A DNA stretch of 61,064 bases. It comes from Comamonadaceae bacterium. GTDB lineage: Bacteria > Pseudomonadota > Gammaproteobacteria > Burkholderiales > Burkholderiaceae_C. The stretch covers positions 1-61,064 of the forward strand of contig CANKRG010000003.1 of assembly GCA_947485165.1 (NCBI GenBank). The letters are read 5' to 3'. Below are positions 37,433 through 46,688 of this stretch, in pieces; the stretch's first letter is position 1, and each line of letters begins with the position of its first letter. The notes beneath the pieces were generated by a model that did not search any database, was not told the origin of the DNA, and saw only the letters and a list, made by a program, of their open reading frames with translations. The position numbers and the translations under genes were made by a program.

Positions 37433-38974
37433 ATGGCAACCGACAAACTCATTATTTTTGACACAACATTGCGTGATGGCGAGCAGTCGCCAGGTGCGTC
37501 TATGAACAAAGACGAGAAGCTTCGTATTGCGCGCCAGTTAGAGCGTTTGAAGGTTGACGTGATTGAAGCTGGCTTTGCGGCCAGTTCAAATGGTGATTTT
37601 GATGCGATTCAGTTGATCGCCAGCCACATCAAGGACGCGACCATTTGCTCGTTGTCCCGGGCCAATGACCGTGACATTTCCCGTGCTGCCGAGGCCTTAA
37701 AAGGCGCCAACAGCGCGCGGATTCACACCTTCATCGCCACTTCCGCCTTGCACATGGAGAAAAAACTCCGTATGACACCCGATGAGGTGTTTGAGCAAGC
37801 CAAGCAGTCGGTGCGCTTTGCCCGTAATTTGGTGGGTGACATTGAGTTCAGTCCAGAAGACGGCTACCGCAGCGACATGGACTTTTTGTGCCGTGTCTTG
37901 GAAGCCGTCATCAAAGAAGGTGCCACCACCATAAACGTGCCCGACACCGTGGGTTACGCGGTGCCAGAGCTTTACGGCAACTTCATCAAAACTTTGCGAG
38001 AACGCATTCCCAACAGTGACAAAGCCATTTGGTCGGTGCATTGCCACAACGACTTGGGCATGGCGGTGGCGAACTCATTAGCGGGTGTCAAAATTGGCGG
38101 AGCACGCCAAGTGGAATGCACCATCAATGGGCTGGGCGAACGTGCGGGTAACTGTTCACTCGAAGAAGTCGTGATGGCGGTGCGCACGCGCAAAGACTAT
38201 TTCGGTTTGACGATGAATATCGACCCGATTCACATCGTAGCCGCCAGCCGCATGGTCAGCCAGACCACGGGTTTTGTGGTGCAGCCGAACAAGGCTGTCG
38301 TAGGTGCCAACGCCTTCGCACACGCCAGCGGCATTCACCAAGACGGCGTGCTCAAAGCGCGTGATACCTATGAAATCATGCGCGCAGAAGACGTGGGCTG
38401 GTCAGCCAACAAAATCGTACTTGGCAAACTCAGTGGTCGCAATGCGTTTAAACAACGCTTGCAAGACTTGGGTGTGCAATTGGAGTCGGAATCTGAAATC
38501 AACGCCGCCTTCGCCAGATTCAAAGAGTTGGCTGATCGCAAAAGCGATATTTTTGACGAAGACATTTTGGCTTTGGTCAGCGATGAAAGCGTCAGCGATG
38601 AAATTGAACAATACGCTTTTGTGTCGCTCTCGCAACACTCTGAAACGGGTGAACGCCCGCAGGCAAGCATTGTTTTTACAGCCAATGGCAAAGAATTCAA
38701 AGGTTCATCAGACGGCAACGGCCCCGTGGACGCTTCCCTTAAAGCCATCGAATCACACGTCAAAAGCGGTGCAGAGATGGTGCTTTATTCTGTCAACGCC
38801 ATAAGCGGGTCTACAGAGAGCCAGGGCGAAGTGACAGTGCGCTTGCAAAACAGCGGTCGCGTGGTCAATGGCGTGGGTTCCGACCCTGATATTGTCGTTG
38901 CTTCTGCCAAAGCTTATTTGAGTGCTCTCAATAAGTTACAAAACAAAGCTGACAGGGTCGCTGCGCAAGGCTAG
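37433..38974 (+). CDS. leuA: 2-isopropylmalate synthase
   Basis: 513 residues from the ATG at 37433 with a GAGGA ribosome site. Condenses acetyl-CoA with 2-oxoisovalerate, the committed leucine step. The HMGL-like TIM barrel shows [16 protein letters not shown] at the N-terminus, the metal His pair in [15 protein letters not shown] and the GxGERAGN motif; the C-terminal LeuA regulatory domain ([14 protein letters not shown]) binds leucine for feedback inhibition. Controlled by the attenuator upstream. Confidence 0.95.
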   Translation: MATDKLIIFDTTLRDGEQSPGASMNKDEKLRIARQLERLKVDVIEAGFAASSNGDFDAIQLIASHIKDATICSLSRANDRDISRAAEALKGANSARIHTFIATSALHMEKKLRMTPDEVFEQAKQSVRFARNLVGDIEFSPEDGYRSDMDFLCRVLEAVIKEGATTINVPDTVGYAVPELYGNFIKTLRERIPNSDKAIWSVHCHNDLGMAVANSLAGVKIGGARQVECTINGLGERAGNCSLEEVVMAVRTRKDYFGLTMNIDPIHIVAASRMVSQTTGFVVQPNKAVVGANAFAHASGIHQDGVLKARDTYEIMRAEDVGWSANKIVLGKLSGRNAFKQRLQDLGVQLESESEINAAFARFKELADRKSDIFDEDILALVSDESVSDEIEQYAFVSLSQHSETGERPQASIVFTANGKEFKGSSDGNGPVDASLKAIESHVKSGAEMVLYSVNAISGSTESQGEVTVRLQNSGRVVNGVGSDPDIVVASAKAYLSALNKLQNKADRVAAQG

Positions 38975-39007
38975 GGTTATTACTTATAACTTATTTTGTA
39001 AGTTAAC

Positions 39008-39044
39008 AATACTTTGCAAGTGATTGATCTTGCGAAGTATTTTT
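39008..39044 (+). terminator. Terminator after leuA
   Basis: AATACTTTGCAAG-N8-CTTGCGAAGTATT stem with one T-G pair, followed by TTTTAT. Confidence 0.75.
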
Positions 39045-39091
39045 ATCTGTGTACACTCCATGCATAACAAACTTGCATGGAGACACCTGCA

Positions 39092-40312
39092 ATGGCTTCT
39101 GCTCAGATTTTTGCTTCTGGAAATACTTTGAAACACCTCTTTCAACTGGTAGGTAAGCTTGCCTTGATCAGTTCACTTTTTTTGGCGTTCAGCTTTCCGC
39201 TGACCAGCGCGGCTAAAACCAACAAACCTCACGCCAAAAAAGCCATTGCAGCTAAGCATATCAAAGCTTCATCAAAAGCGTTCGCAAAATCTAAAAAAGC
39301 GGGTAAACATGCGGTGGCCATGTCTAGCCTCAGCAAAGCCAATGGCAAGATGGTGGTTCGCGTCAGAGGCAATGCTCAAGCTGTCGTCGTTAATTCGCGC
39401 TTGCTGAAAGACGCACGTGGTCGTCCCCTCAAAGGCAAAGCTTTGGTTGCTGCACATCGCCGTGCCATCGTGTTGGCTGCCATGCCTTTCGTGCCGCCTA
39501 AGCAATCGTTTGGGGAAATGGCAGGGCTACACACTGCACGCGATGAGCTAGATTTGAAGTCTGGCGTTGCTTTGGTGATTGACCAAGATACCAATGAGGT
39601 GCTGTTCAGTAAAAACGGTGCTACGGTGCTGCCCATTGCTTCGCTGACCAAACTGATGACTGGCGTTGTCTTGTCAGAAGCACGTTTACCCATGAACGAG
39701 CCCATCACCATCACCCAAGACGATGTGGATACTGAAAAAGGCAGCCGCTCGCGCCTAACCGTGGGTACAACCTTGACACGTGCAGAGTTGCTGCATTTGG
39801 CCTTGATGTCAAGTGAAAACCGCGCAGCCAATGCGTTGGGTCGCACCTACCCAGGCGGTTTAACAGAGTTTGTGCGGTTGATGAATGCGAAGGCCAAGTT
39901 ATTGGGAATGACGGCTACGCGTTATGTTGAGCCAACGGGTTTGTCCAGTCATAACCAGTCAAGTGCCCAAGATTTGGCGATTCTGGTGAATGCCGCTTAC
40001 AAAGACCAAGCCGTGCGCGAGTATTCCACTTCGCCAGGTTATGAAGTCGCCGTTGGTGCCCGCACCTTGCAGTACAACACGACCAACCGCTTGGTTAAAA
40101 ACCCAGAGTGGGAGATTGGTTTGCAAAAAACAGGCTATATCTCCGAAGCAGGTCAGTGCTTGGTCATGCAAACCAAAATCGCTGGTCGCAAGTTGATTAT
40201 GGTGTTTTTGGATTCAGCAGGTAAGCTCAGCCGTTTGGGTGATGCAGAGCGCGTACGCCGCTGGGTAGAGTCTAAACCCCATGCATTGCCTGTGGTTGCA
40301 AAGCAAGGTTGA
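39092..40312 (+). CDS. pbpG: D-alanyl-D-alanine endopeptidase (PBP7-type)
   Basis: 406 residues from the ATG at 39092, which has GGAGAC 9-14 bases upstream; an earlier ATG at 39077 is in frame. A periplasmic serine peptidase of the S11 family that cleaves D-Ala-meso-DAP cross-links. Motifs: SxxK in PIASLTKLMTG, SxN in LMSSENRAANALG and KTG in LQKTGYISEAG. An N-terminal signal segment (LALISSLFLAFSFPL) is followed by a Lys/Ala-rich region of about 90 residues that could bind the wall or nucleic acid. Confidence 0.9.
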   Translation: MASAQIFASGNTLKHLFQLVGKLALISSLFLAFSFPLTSAAKTNKPHAKKAIAAKHIKASSKAFAKSKKAGKHAVAMSSLSKANGKMVVRVRGNAQAVVVNSRLLKDARGRPLKGKALVAAHRRAIVLAAMPFVPPKQSFGEMAGLHTARDELDLKSGVALVIDQDTNEVLFSKNGATVLPIASLTKLMTGVVLSEARLPMNEPITITQDDVDTEKGSRSRLTVGTTLTRAELLHLALMSSENRAANALGRTYPGGLTEFVRLMNAKAKLLGMTATRYVEPTGLSSHNQSSAQDLAILVNAAYKDQAVREYSTSPGYEVAVGARTLQYNTTNRLVKNPEWEIGLQKTGYISEAGQCLVMQTKIAGRKLIMVFLDSAGKLSRLGDAERVRRWVESKPHALPVVAKQG

Positions 40313-40328
40313 AGACGATTCAAGTTTT

Positions 40329-41144
40329 TTAGGCTTGATTTTTACCCTTAAAACCCAAGGACGTAGAAATCTCGGCTGCCGTTGCTTGCAGTTTGGCCAA
40401 CCAAGCTTCATCGATACGATCTGCTGGTGCTGAGATAGACAAGCCAGCAACCAGTTTGCCCTGGTCGTCATATATCCCCGCTGCCATGCAGCGTACACCC
40501 ATTTCCAGTTCTTCGTTGTCACGCGCTGTGCCATATTGGCGCACACGTGACAGCTCACGCTCCAAAACCGTTAAATCGGTCAAACTGGTTTTGGTATGAC
40601 CAGCTAAACCTGTGCGTCCTGCATAAGCGCGCACCTTGATGGCATCGTCCACCGCTAAAAACAGTTTGCCCACAGATGTCAAATGCAGCGGCGCGCGGCC
40701 ACCAATGGCGCGCACCACTTGCATGCCAGAGCGCTCACTGTAGGCGCGCTCAATATAAACAATTTCATCACCTTGGCGCATCGACAGGTTCACCGGCTGC
40801 TGAATTAGCTTGTGCAGCTCGCGCATGGGCGCGAGTGCCGCCTCGCGCACGTCCAAACGGCTTTTAACAGCGTTTCCCAGCTCCAACAGACGCATCCCTA
40901 GGCGGTAGCTGCCAGCTTCGGGTCTATCCACGTAGCGGCCCAAGGTCAAATCATTCAAAATACGGTGCGTGGTGGAGGGGTGCAGCCCCGTTTTCTGGCT
41001 GATTTCTTTCAGCGACATCGCCTCGTCTCGGTCAGCCAAAACGTCAATCAGCATAAACATGCGTTCCAGCACCTGAATGGTAGGCGTTGCAGCAGGCAAT
41101 TTTTTCGGCATTTTGTCTATTTTTGGCATGGTTGATTTTACCAT
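40329..41144 (-). CDS. IclR-family transcriptional regulator
   Basis: 271 residues. The N-terminal winged helix-turn-helix (MSLKEISQKTGLHPSTTHRI, near residues 42-61) and the C-terminal effector-binding domain (ERSGMQVVRAIGGRAPLHLTSVGKLFLA region) are complete. Three in-frame Met codons (41144, 41129, 41111) compete as starts. A 19-base palindrome overlaps the first two. The regulated pathway is not evident from the neighbours. Confidence 0.88.
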   Translation of the reverse strand: MVKSTMPKIDKMPKKLPAATPTIQVLERMFMLIDVLADRDEAMSLKEISQKTGLHPSTTHRILNDLTLGRYVDRPEAGSYRLGMRLLELGNAVKSRLDVREAALAPMRELHKLIQQPVNLSMRQGDEIVYIERAYSERSGMQVVRAIGGRAPLHLTSVGKLFLAVDDAIKVRAYAGRTGLAGHTKTSLTDLTVLERELSRVRQYGTARDNEELEMGVRCMAAGIYDDQGKLVAGLSISAPADRIDEAWLAKLQATAAEISTSLGFKGKNQA

Positions 41145-41145
41145 G
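41127..41145. promoter_or_regulatory. Palindrome over the IclR gene start
   Basis: CATGGT-N7-ACCATG, six-base arms. It covers the first two candidate start codons and could be an autoregulatory operator, or mean that the real start is further downstream. Confidence 0.35.
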
Positions 41146-41165
41146 TGAAATAAAGCCGCTAGGGT

Positions 41166-41900
41166 TTAGCCTGGTTTCCAGGTGCCACGTTGCAAAATCT
41201 CATGCGGTTTAAAACGCATTTTGTAGCGCATCTTCGCGCTTTGCTCAATCCAATAGCCTAAGTAAACATGCGGCAAACCGAGTTTCTTGGCTTGTTCGAT
41301 TTGCCACAGCACACAAAACGTGCCAAAGCTGGCGGCGGCATCTGGCTCGTAAAACGTGTAAACCGCCGAAATCCCATCGTTCAGAACATCTACAATGCTG
41401 ACCATTTTCAGCGCACCGGCCGTGCCATCTGGCATGGATTCGTGAAACTCAATCAAGCGCGTATTCACACGACTTTGCAGCAAAAACTGCGTGTATTGGT
41501 CGATGCTGTCTTGGTCCATGCCACCACCCGCATGGCGCGATGCTTGGTAGCGCAAATACAGCGCATAATGTGCGGCGTCAAAACCCAGTTCCAGCACCCG
41601 TGCCTGCAGGTTGCCGTGCTGCTTTTGTGAGCGTTTTTGGCTGCGCGATGGCGTGAATTGGTCCACCAGCACCCGCAGCGGTACGCACGCTTGGCAGCCA
41701 TCACACTGCGGGCGGTAGGTAAACATACCGCTTCGGCGGAACCCTTGCGTCACCAGCTCAGAATACGCGTCATTGCGAATCAAATAACTAGGCGTCGCCA
41801 CCTGCGAACGCGCCTGTCGGTTGTCTAAATAGCTGCACGGGTACTCTGCCGTAGCGTAAAATTGCAGCGTTTGCGCGGGTAGGTCTTTGAGTTGCGACAT
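41166..41900 (-). CDS. bpt: Aspartate/glutamate leucyltransferase
   Basis: 244 residues from the ATG at 41900. Transfers Leu from Leu-tRNA to proteins with N-terminal Asp or Glu, making them N-degron substrates. The N-terminal ATE domain with TAEYPCSYL and the paired Cys of [13 protein letters not shown] is typical, and the C-terminal block [20 protein letters not shown] is present. It lies 17 bases downstream of aat. Confidence 0.92.
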   Translation of the reverse strand: MSQLKDLPAQTLQFYATAEYPCSYLDNRQARSQVATPSYLIRNDAYSELVTQGFRRSGMFTYRPQCDGCQACVPLRVLVDQFTPSRSQKRSQKQHGNLQARVLELGFDAAHYALYLRYQASRHAGGGMDQDSIDQYTQFLLQSRVNTRLIEFHESMPDGTAGALKMVSIVDVLNDGISAVYTFYEPDAAASFGTFCVLWQIEQAKKLGLPHVYLGYWIEQSAKMRYKMRFKPHEILQRGTWKPG

Positions 41901-41917
41901 GTTGACTGGGTTAGAGC

Positions 41918-42700
41918 TTATAGCAATTGTTGCCAAAGTTGCGGGCTAAATTGCCAAACGGGCATCAACTGGCTGACCCTTGCTTTTACCTCTGCCACAA
42001 ATTCGCTTCTGGGCATTTCTTTCGCACCTAGCGACGCCAAATGTGACGTGTTCTGCTGGCAGTCAATCAATTCAACCCCATTCGTTCTGCAAAAGCACAC
42101 CAAAGCGGCGAGGGCGATTTTGGATGCATCCGTCGCATGTGAAAACATAGATTCGCCAAACACCGCACTGCCAATATTCACGCAATACAGCCCACCCACC
42201 AGCTCGCCATTCACCCATGTTTCCGCGCTGTGCGCAAAACCCGCTTTGTGCAGTGCAATGTAGGCATCCACCATCTGCGGCACAATCCACGTACCGCGCT
42301 GACCATCGCGCGGGGTGGCTGAGCAGGCGTTGATCACCCGCTCAAAAGCTGTGTCAAACCGCACCTCGCAGTCAATCGCGCCCATAGACCCACATTTATA
42401 GCCACTTGCAAACTTCTTCAGCGTCTTTTTGAACGATGGTTGCACCTTAAAGTCGGCTACTTTTAGCACCATGCGCGGGTCGGTGCTCCACCACAAAATC
42501 GGCTGCCCGTCGCTAAACCATGGGAAAATGCCTTGCGAATACGCCCGTTTCAACGTCGCCACGCCCAAAGCCCCACCCACAGCCACCAAACCCGGCATCT
42601 CGTCGCTCAGCTCATGCTGAATGTTGACATCAGGAAACGCTTCCCCAGCGCCAAGTTGCGGCAAAGGTTTTAGGGGTGATTGTGAAACTGCACTAGTCAT
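41918..42700 (-). CDS. aat: Leucyl/phenylalanyl-tRNA-protein transferase
   Basis: 260 residues from the Met at 42700; the frame reaches 42748 but that would overlap the divergent HAD gene. Adds Leu or Phe to N-terminal Lys/Arg of proteins, marking them for ClpS/ClpAP. Motifs include [23 protein letters not shown] (read in two parts) and [18 protein letters not shown]. It forms an operon with bpt, so both arms of the bacterial Leu N-degron pathway are encoded together. Confidence 0.92.
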   Translation of the reverse strand: MTSAVSQSPLKPLPQLGAGEAFPDVNIQHELSDEMPGLVAVGGALGVATLKRAYSQGIFPWFSDGQPILWWSTDPRMVLKVADFKVQPSFKKTLKKFASGYKCGSMGAIDCEVRFDTAFERVINACSATPRDGQRGTWIVPQMVDAYIALHKAGFAHSAETWVNGELVGGLYCVNIGSAVFGESMFSHATDASKIALAALVCFCRTNGVELIDCQQNTSHLASLGAKEMPRSEFVAEVKARVSQLMPVWQFSPQLWQQLL

Positions 42701-42741
42701 TTCGCCTATTATGGGAGGAATCCCATGCCACCATTGCCGAT

Positions 42742-43443
42742 ATGCCATATTCCACCATCCAAGCCATCACCCTAGACCTAGACGACACCCTCTGGCCCGT
42801 TTGGCCCACCATCCGCAAGGCCGAAGCGGTGCTGCATGATTGGCTGAAAACACACACCCCCAACACTGCCGCCCTGCTAGAAACCCCAGAAACCATGCGT
42901 GGTCGGCGCGAAACGCTGATCGCTGAATTTCCCCATATGGCGCACGATTACAACTTTTTGCGCCTTGAGGCCATTCGCCGCAGCTTGGTCAACGGCGGCG
43001 ACGACCCCGCGCTCGCGGTGGTTGCCTACGAAGTCTTCACCGAAGCTCGCAACAGCGTCGAACTCTACGACGACGCCTTGCCCGCCCTGCAATACCTGGC
43101 CGCCCGCTACCCCATAGTCGCCATTTCAAACGGCACGGCAGACGTGCAGCGCGTCGGCTTGTCCAAATACTTCAAAGGCGCGATCAGCGCCGCCGAATTC
43201 GGCATCGCCAAGCCTGATCCCCGCATTTTCAAAGCCGCAGCGGCTGCCGTGGGTGTCTCAGTCGCCAATGTCTTGCACGTGGGGGACGATAGCGCTTTGG
43301 ATGCAGTGGGGGCGTTGCAATCCGGCATGCACGCCGCCTGGCTGAATCGCGATGGCAAAGACTGGCCGCACGAGCAACCCGAGCCGCATCACAAGACGTT
43401 GCGGCATGTGAAGAGTTTGGCGGAGTTGTGTGAATTGCTTTGA
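42742..43443 (+). CDS. HAD-family hydrolase
   Basis: 233 residues. Haloacid dehalogenase-type phosphatase: motif I is LDLDDTLW (residues 10-17) with nucleophile and acid Asp, motif II is AISNGT, and motif IV is HVGDDSALDAVGA. The cap is a small helical bundle between residues about 20 and 100. Substrate unknown; YjjG/GS1-like enzymes have a similar form. It is divergent from aat. Confidence 0.88.
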   Translation: MPYSTIQAITLDLDDTLWPVWPTIRKAEAVLHDWLKTHTPNTAALLETPETMRGRRETLIAEFPHMAHDYNFLRLEAIRRSLVNGGDDPALAVVAYEVFTEARNSVELYDDALPALQYLAARYPIVAISNGTADVQRVGLSKYFKGAISAAEFGIAKPDPRIFKAAAAAVGVSVANVLHVGDDSALDAVGALQSGMHAAWLNRDGKDWPHEQPEPHHKTLRHVKSLAELCELL

Positions 43444-43490
43444 AGGCAGATTTCTAAGGACTTGACACGGGTAAGCTGTTTTAACTCAAA

Positions 43491-43540
43491 AATAATAGCA
43501 GTTTAGGCAATCAATACGCCGGCTATAGCCAAAAATAGCA
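43491..43540 (-). repeat. Repeat A copy, intergenic
   Basis: AATAATAGCAGTTTAGGCAA then TCAATACGCCGGCTATAGCC, inverse orientation with a perfect GGCTATAGCC dyad. It sits immediately upstream of the toxin-antitoxin promoter. Confidence 0.88.
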
Positions 43541-43556
43541 ATTGAATCATTGCTGC

Positions 43557-43584
43557 TTGACGAAAGTAGCCCGTTGGCTACAAT
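43557..43584 (+). promoter_or_regulatory. Toxin-antitoxin promoter and operator
   Basis: A near-consensus promoter: TTGACG (43557-43562), 16-base spacer, TACAAT (43579-43584). A perfect palindrome GTAGCC-CGTT-GGCTAC (43566-43581) fills the spacer and overlaps the -10, as expected for autorepression by the antitoxin. Confidence 0.65.
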
Positions 43585-43591
43585 TCCACCT

Positions 43592-43729
43592 TTGTACACC
43601 ATCAAACCACTGCCGGAATTTGACGACTGGTTGAATGGGCTGAAAGACAAAGCGACTCAGCAATCGGCTATTGAAGTATCTAAAAAACTTGCCGTTCAAC
43701 TGTTTTTGCCTAACGAAGCTAAGGAGTAA
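43592..43729 (+). pseudogene. HigB/RelE-like toxin gene with internal deletion
   Basis: An open frame of 45 codons from TTG. Residues 1-20 (YTIKPLPEFDDWLNGLKDK) match the start of phage-derived HigB-like addiction toxins of about 100 residues, and residues 19-36 (DKATQQSAIEVSKKLA) match their C-terminal end. The central 50-60 residues, including the catalytic core, are missing without a frameshift. The join falls on an LKDK/DKATQQ overlap, suggesting deletion between short direct repeats. The usual ATG start is TTG here. The product should be an inactive toxin. Confidence 0.72.
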
Positions 43730-43732
43730 ATG

Positions 43733-44065
43733 ATGACTAAAAGTATCACAAAAATCGCAGTGAAGAAAATCAATATTGCAGATTTGTTCACTTTTGAAGT
43801 TTCCAACTATTTGCGTGATGATGAAGAAATGGCGCTGTACTTGAGCGCCATGCTTGAGGACGGCACACCTGCTGAGATAGCTGGCGCTTTGGGCGATATT
43901 GCCAAGGCGCGTGGCATGGCTAAGTTGGCAGAAGATACTGGGCTGTCCCGCGAAAGTTTGTACAAAGGGCTGTCGGGCGAGCGAGTGCCTAGTGCGGATA
44001 CATTGCTTCGCGTGATACGCGGGCTTGGGCTGAAATTAACCGTGCAAACGACAGCGCATGCGTGA
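43733..44065 (+). CDS. Addiction module antidote protein, HigA-like
   Basis: 110 residues from the second of two adjacent ATG codons, with AAGGAG 6 bases upstream. A helix-turn-helix antitoxin of the putative addiction module antidote family: DVSNYL-like start (FEVSNYLRDDEEMALYLSAM), then LAEDTGLSRESLYKGLSGE as the recognition region. It is intact although the upstream toxin gene has lost its centre, so it is effectively an orphan antitoxin that may still repress the promoter. Confidence 0.87.
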   Translation: MTKSITKIAVKKINIADLFTFEVSNYLRDDEEMALYLSAMLEDGTPAEIAGALGDIAKARGMAKLAEDTGLSRESLYKGLSGERVPSADTLLRVIRGLGLKLTVQTTAHA

Positions 44066-44086
44066 TTCTCAAAGAAACCCCCACCG

Positions 44087-44419
44087 ATGATCACCCGCTA
44101 CGCCCTGTTTGAAGGACGCATCCACACCGGCCAGACCGAAGCCTTCCGCGCTGCCATCTTGGCCGAAGTGCTCCCGCATTGGCAATCCTTCCCAGACGTC
44201 CTCGCCGTGCGCGTCTGCTTTGAAAACGAACGCGACGAAGGCGCCCCTGAGATGCCCCTCATCCTCGCCATCAGCTACCCCAACCGCGCAGCCGTAGACA
44301 CAGCCCTAGCCAGCCCCCAGCGTGTCGCAGCCAAAGCCGCCACCGAAGCCGTGCTAGAGCGCTACTTTACGGGGCGGATTCATCATCACATCACGCAGGC
44401 GGTGGAGCGTGTTGGTTAG
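44087..44419 (+). CDS. Hypothetical protein, possible dimeric alpha-beta barrel
   Basis: 110 residues. I do not recognise a named family. The pattern, a first strand (ITRYALFEGRI), a helix with FRAAILAEVLPHWQSFPDVLAV, then strands and a helix, resembles small ferredoxin-like EthD/ABM barrels. It follows the antitoxin by 21 bases. A preference for C-ending codons unlike its upstream neighbour hints at separate origin. Nothing indicates a substrate. Confidence 0.55.
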   Translation: MITRYALFEGRIHTGQTEAFRAAILAEVLPHWQSFPDVLAVRVCFENERDEGAPEMPLILAISYPNRAAVDTALASPQRVAAKAATEAVLERYFTGRIHHHITQAVERVG

Positions 44420-44428
44420 TGGGATATT

Positions 44429-44482
44429 TTACTATGAATAAAATAGCACCTTAAGCAATAAATACGCAGTAGATAGATAAAT
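44429..44482 (-). repeat. Repeat A copy, intergenic
   Basis: TACTATGAATAAAATAGCAC, then AGCAATAAATACGCAGTAGA: keeps the TAxTATxxxxxxATAGCA dyad and AGCAATAAATACG but has lost the GGCTATAGCC part. Between the small hypothetical gene and the acetoacetate-CoA ligase gene. Confidence 0.7.
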
Positions 44483-44488
44483 TAGCCT

Positions 44489-46636
44489 CTAAATCGAGGG
44501 ATTCTCCGCCTTCCTACCCTGCGCAAACGCCACATACCAATCCAAACACCCCGGATTCGCCATCGCGTCTTTGTTGACCACTTTCTCTATCGGTTGGCCG
44601 AGTAGTAGTTTTTTGATGGGCAACTCCTGCTTTTTGCCCGACAGGGTGCGCGGAATCTCGGCGACTTGGAAGATGTCGTTGGGAACGAAGCGGGGGGAGA
44701 GGGCTGTTTTGATGGCGTTGACTAATTTGGTGCGCAGGGCGTCGTCTAGGGTCAGGCCGGTTTGCAGGACAACGAAGAGGGGCATGTAGCTTTCGCGGCC
44801 CAGGTATTCGAGGTCGACAACCATGGAATCCATCACTTCAGGCAGGGCTTCGACGGCGCTGTACAGCTCGCTGGTGCCCATGCGCAGGCCGTGGCGGTTG
44901 ATGGTGGCGTCACTGCGGCCGTAGATGATGCAGCTGCCGTCCAGCCCGACTTTGAGCCAGTCGCCATGCCGCCAGACGTTGGGGTAGGTGTCGAAGTAGC
45001 TTGATATATAACGTTTTTTCTCTGCATCACCCCAAAAATACAGCGGCATGGACGGGATGGGCTGGGTGCACACCAGCTCGCCCACTTCGTTGATGAACGG
45101 CTCGCCTTGCTCGTTCCACGCCTCCACCGCGCAGCCCAGCTCGCGGCATTGCATCTCACCGGCTTTGAGGGGCAATTCGCGGTTGCCGCCTATGAAAGCG
45201 CCGGCAAAGTCAGTGCCACCAGAGATATTTGCCCAGAACATATTTGGCGTGCCCAGCTTTTCAAACTGCGCCGTGCCCCAGTTCTGCGTATCGGCTGAGA
45301 GTGGCGAACCGGTTGTGCCCAGTGCTCTGATTTTGGACAAATTGCCCGCTGGGCCGTCAATTTTGGATAAATCTATACCCGCTTTTTGGCAATTCGCAAA
45401 AAATGCCGCACCTGCGCCAAAGTAGGTCACGCCCAGCTCTGCTGCAAAGCGCCACAGGGTGGTGTAGTCGGGGGCGATTTTGTTGCCCGCTGCGTCTACC
45501 GAGCTGCCGCCCGGACTGCCGTCAAAAATGCAGCAGGTCGTACCGTTTAACAGGCCGCTCATCTGCGCGTTCCACATCACCCAGCCGGTGGAGCTGTACC
45601 AGTGGAAGCGCTCGCCCAAGTTGTTGGGCGCGTAGCTGCAACCCACGTCGTTGTGCAGCACTTTGCTGGCCAGCGCGACGATAACGATGCCGCCGTGGCT
45701 ATGGACAATCGGTTTAGGCAGCCCCGTTGTGCCGCTGGAATAGACGATCCACAGCGGATGGTCAAACGGCAGCCAAAGCGGTTCAAAAGTGGCTGTAACG
45801 GCATCATTGTTAGCTGTAATCACCGTAAATATTGCCTGAGTAGCTATCGTATTAATAACGTTCTTAGATGCTTGAATGTAAGATTGCAGCGTTCCTAAGT
45901 TGTCTTGCAAAATCACGTGCTGTACACTTGGCAACGCGGCACACAGCTCGGCGACGACGGCCAGGCGGTCAAAGTCTTTGCCGCCAAAGGTCACGCCGTC
46001 ACAGGCTATCAGCACCTTGGGTTCGATCTGTTTGAAGCGGTCCAAAACGGCGTTTGTCCCCATGTCGGGCGCGCAAATGCTCCATACGCCACCAATGCTC
46101 ACCGTTGCCAAAAACGCCACCATCGCCTCTGGAATGTTAGGTAGATACGCCGCCACCCTGTCCCCCGGCTGCACGCCCTGCGCTTGTAGGTGCAGGGCGA
46201 GGGAGGCGACTTGCTGCTTCAGCTGCGGCCAAGACATCTCTTTGGCAGTTTGTTTGCCCAGGGTTTTCTCGTTATGGCTGATGATGGCGGGAAAGCCGGC
46301 TTTATCGGCAGCTTCCACGTGCCTCAACACCTGCTGAGCATAGTTAAACGTCGCGCCTGTGAACCATGTCACATCAATCATGCGGTCAGAGGCACTGCGG
46401 TCACACACGGCAGAGTAGGGTTTGGAAGACCGCAGGTCAAAATAATCCCAAATACTTTGCCAAAACACGTCTAAATCTGTCGTGGACCAGCGCCAGAGTG
46501 CATCGTACGAGTCGAACGACAAACCACGTTTGTCGCGCAACCAGCGCTGGTAGAGGGTGATTTGGGGGATGAATGATGATTTTGAAGGTGCGGTTTTTGA
46601 TTCTTGCATAGGCATATGTTGCCACAAAGTTGGCAA
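44489..46636 (-). CDS. Acetoacetate-CoA ligase
   Basis: About 715 residues; starts at internal Met codons 8 or 10 are also possible. An AMP-forming acyl-CoA synthetase that activates acetoacetate, linked to ketone body or poly-hydroxybutyrate turnover. The N-terminal WFTGATFNYAQQVLRH and the AMP-binding motif YSSGTTGLPKPIVHSHGG are diagnostic, with GRSDATINRHGLRMG near the C-terminal hinge. A repeat A copy adds about 25 residues (near 255-280), containing INTIATQAIFTVITANN, in the loop before EPLWLPFDHPLW. Context gives no partner genes. Confidence 0.9.
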   Translation of the reverse strand: MPTLWQHMPMQESKTAPSKSSFIPQITLYQRWLRDKRGLSFDSYDALWRWSTTDLDVFWQSIWDYFDLRSSKPYSAVCDRSASDRMIDVTWFTGATFNYAQQVLRHVEAADKAGFPAIISHNEKTLGKQTAKEMSWPQLKQQVASLALHLQAQGVQPGDRVAAYLPNIPEAMVAFLATVSIGGVWSICAPDMGTNAVLDRFKQIEPKVLIACDGVTFGGKDFDRLAVVAELCAALPSVQHVILQDNLGTLQSYIQASKNVINTIATQAIFTVITANNDAVTATFEPLWLPFDHPLWIVYSSGTTGLPKPIVHSHGGIVIVALASKVLHNDVGCSYAPNNLGERFHWYSSTGWVMWNAQMSGLLNGTTCCIFDGSPGGSSVDAAGNKIAPDYTTLWRFAAELGVTYFGAGAAFFANCQKAGIDLSKIDGPAGNLSKIRALGTTGSPLSADTQNWGTAQFEKLGTPNMFWANISGGTDFAGAFIGGNRELPLKAGEMQCRELGCAVEAWNEQGEPFINEVGELVCTQPIPSMPLYFWGDAEKKRYISSYFDTYPNVWRHGDWLKVGLDGSCIIYGRSDATINRHGLRMGTSELYSAVEALPEVMDSMVVDLEYLGRESYMPLFVVLQTGLTLDDALRTKLVNAIKTALSPRFVPNDIFQVAEIPRTLSGKKQELPIKKLLLGQPIEKVVNKDAMANPGCLDWYVAFAQGRKAENPSI
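45797..45866 (+). repeat. Repeat A copy inside the acetoacetate-CoA ligase gene
   Basis: TTGTTAGCTGTAATCACCG, TAAATATTGCCTGAGTAGC and TATCGTATTAATAACG match the consensus order (GGCTATAGxCxxCGTA, ATATTGCCTGA, GCTAT...AATA). In frame on the minus strand. Confidence 0.65.
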
Positions 46637-46688
46637 GGGCTTTTTTGCAAGGCTGACAGAGTTATTCGGCTTTATTTACAATTTTGAC

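Noticed and set aside
40320-40345. TCAAG...CTTGA hairpin between pbpG and the IclR gene as a terminator
   Set aside because: Only a five-base AT-rich stem; too weak to call.
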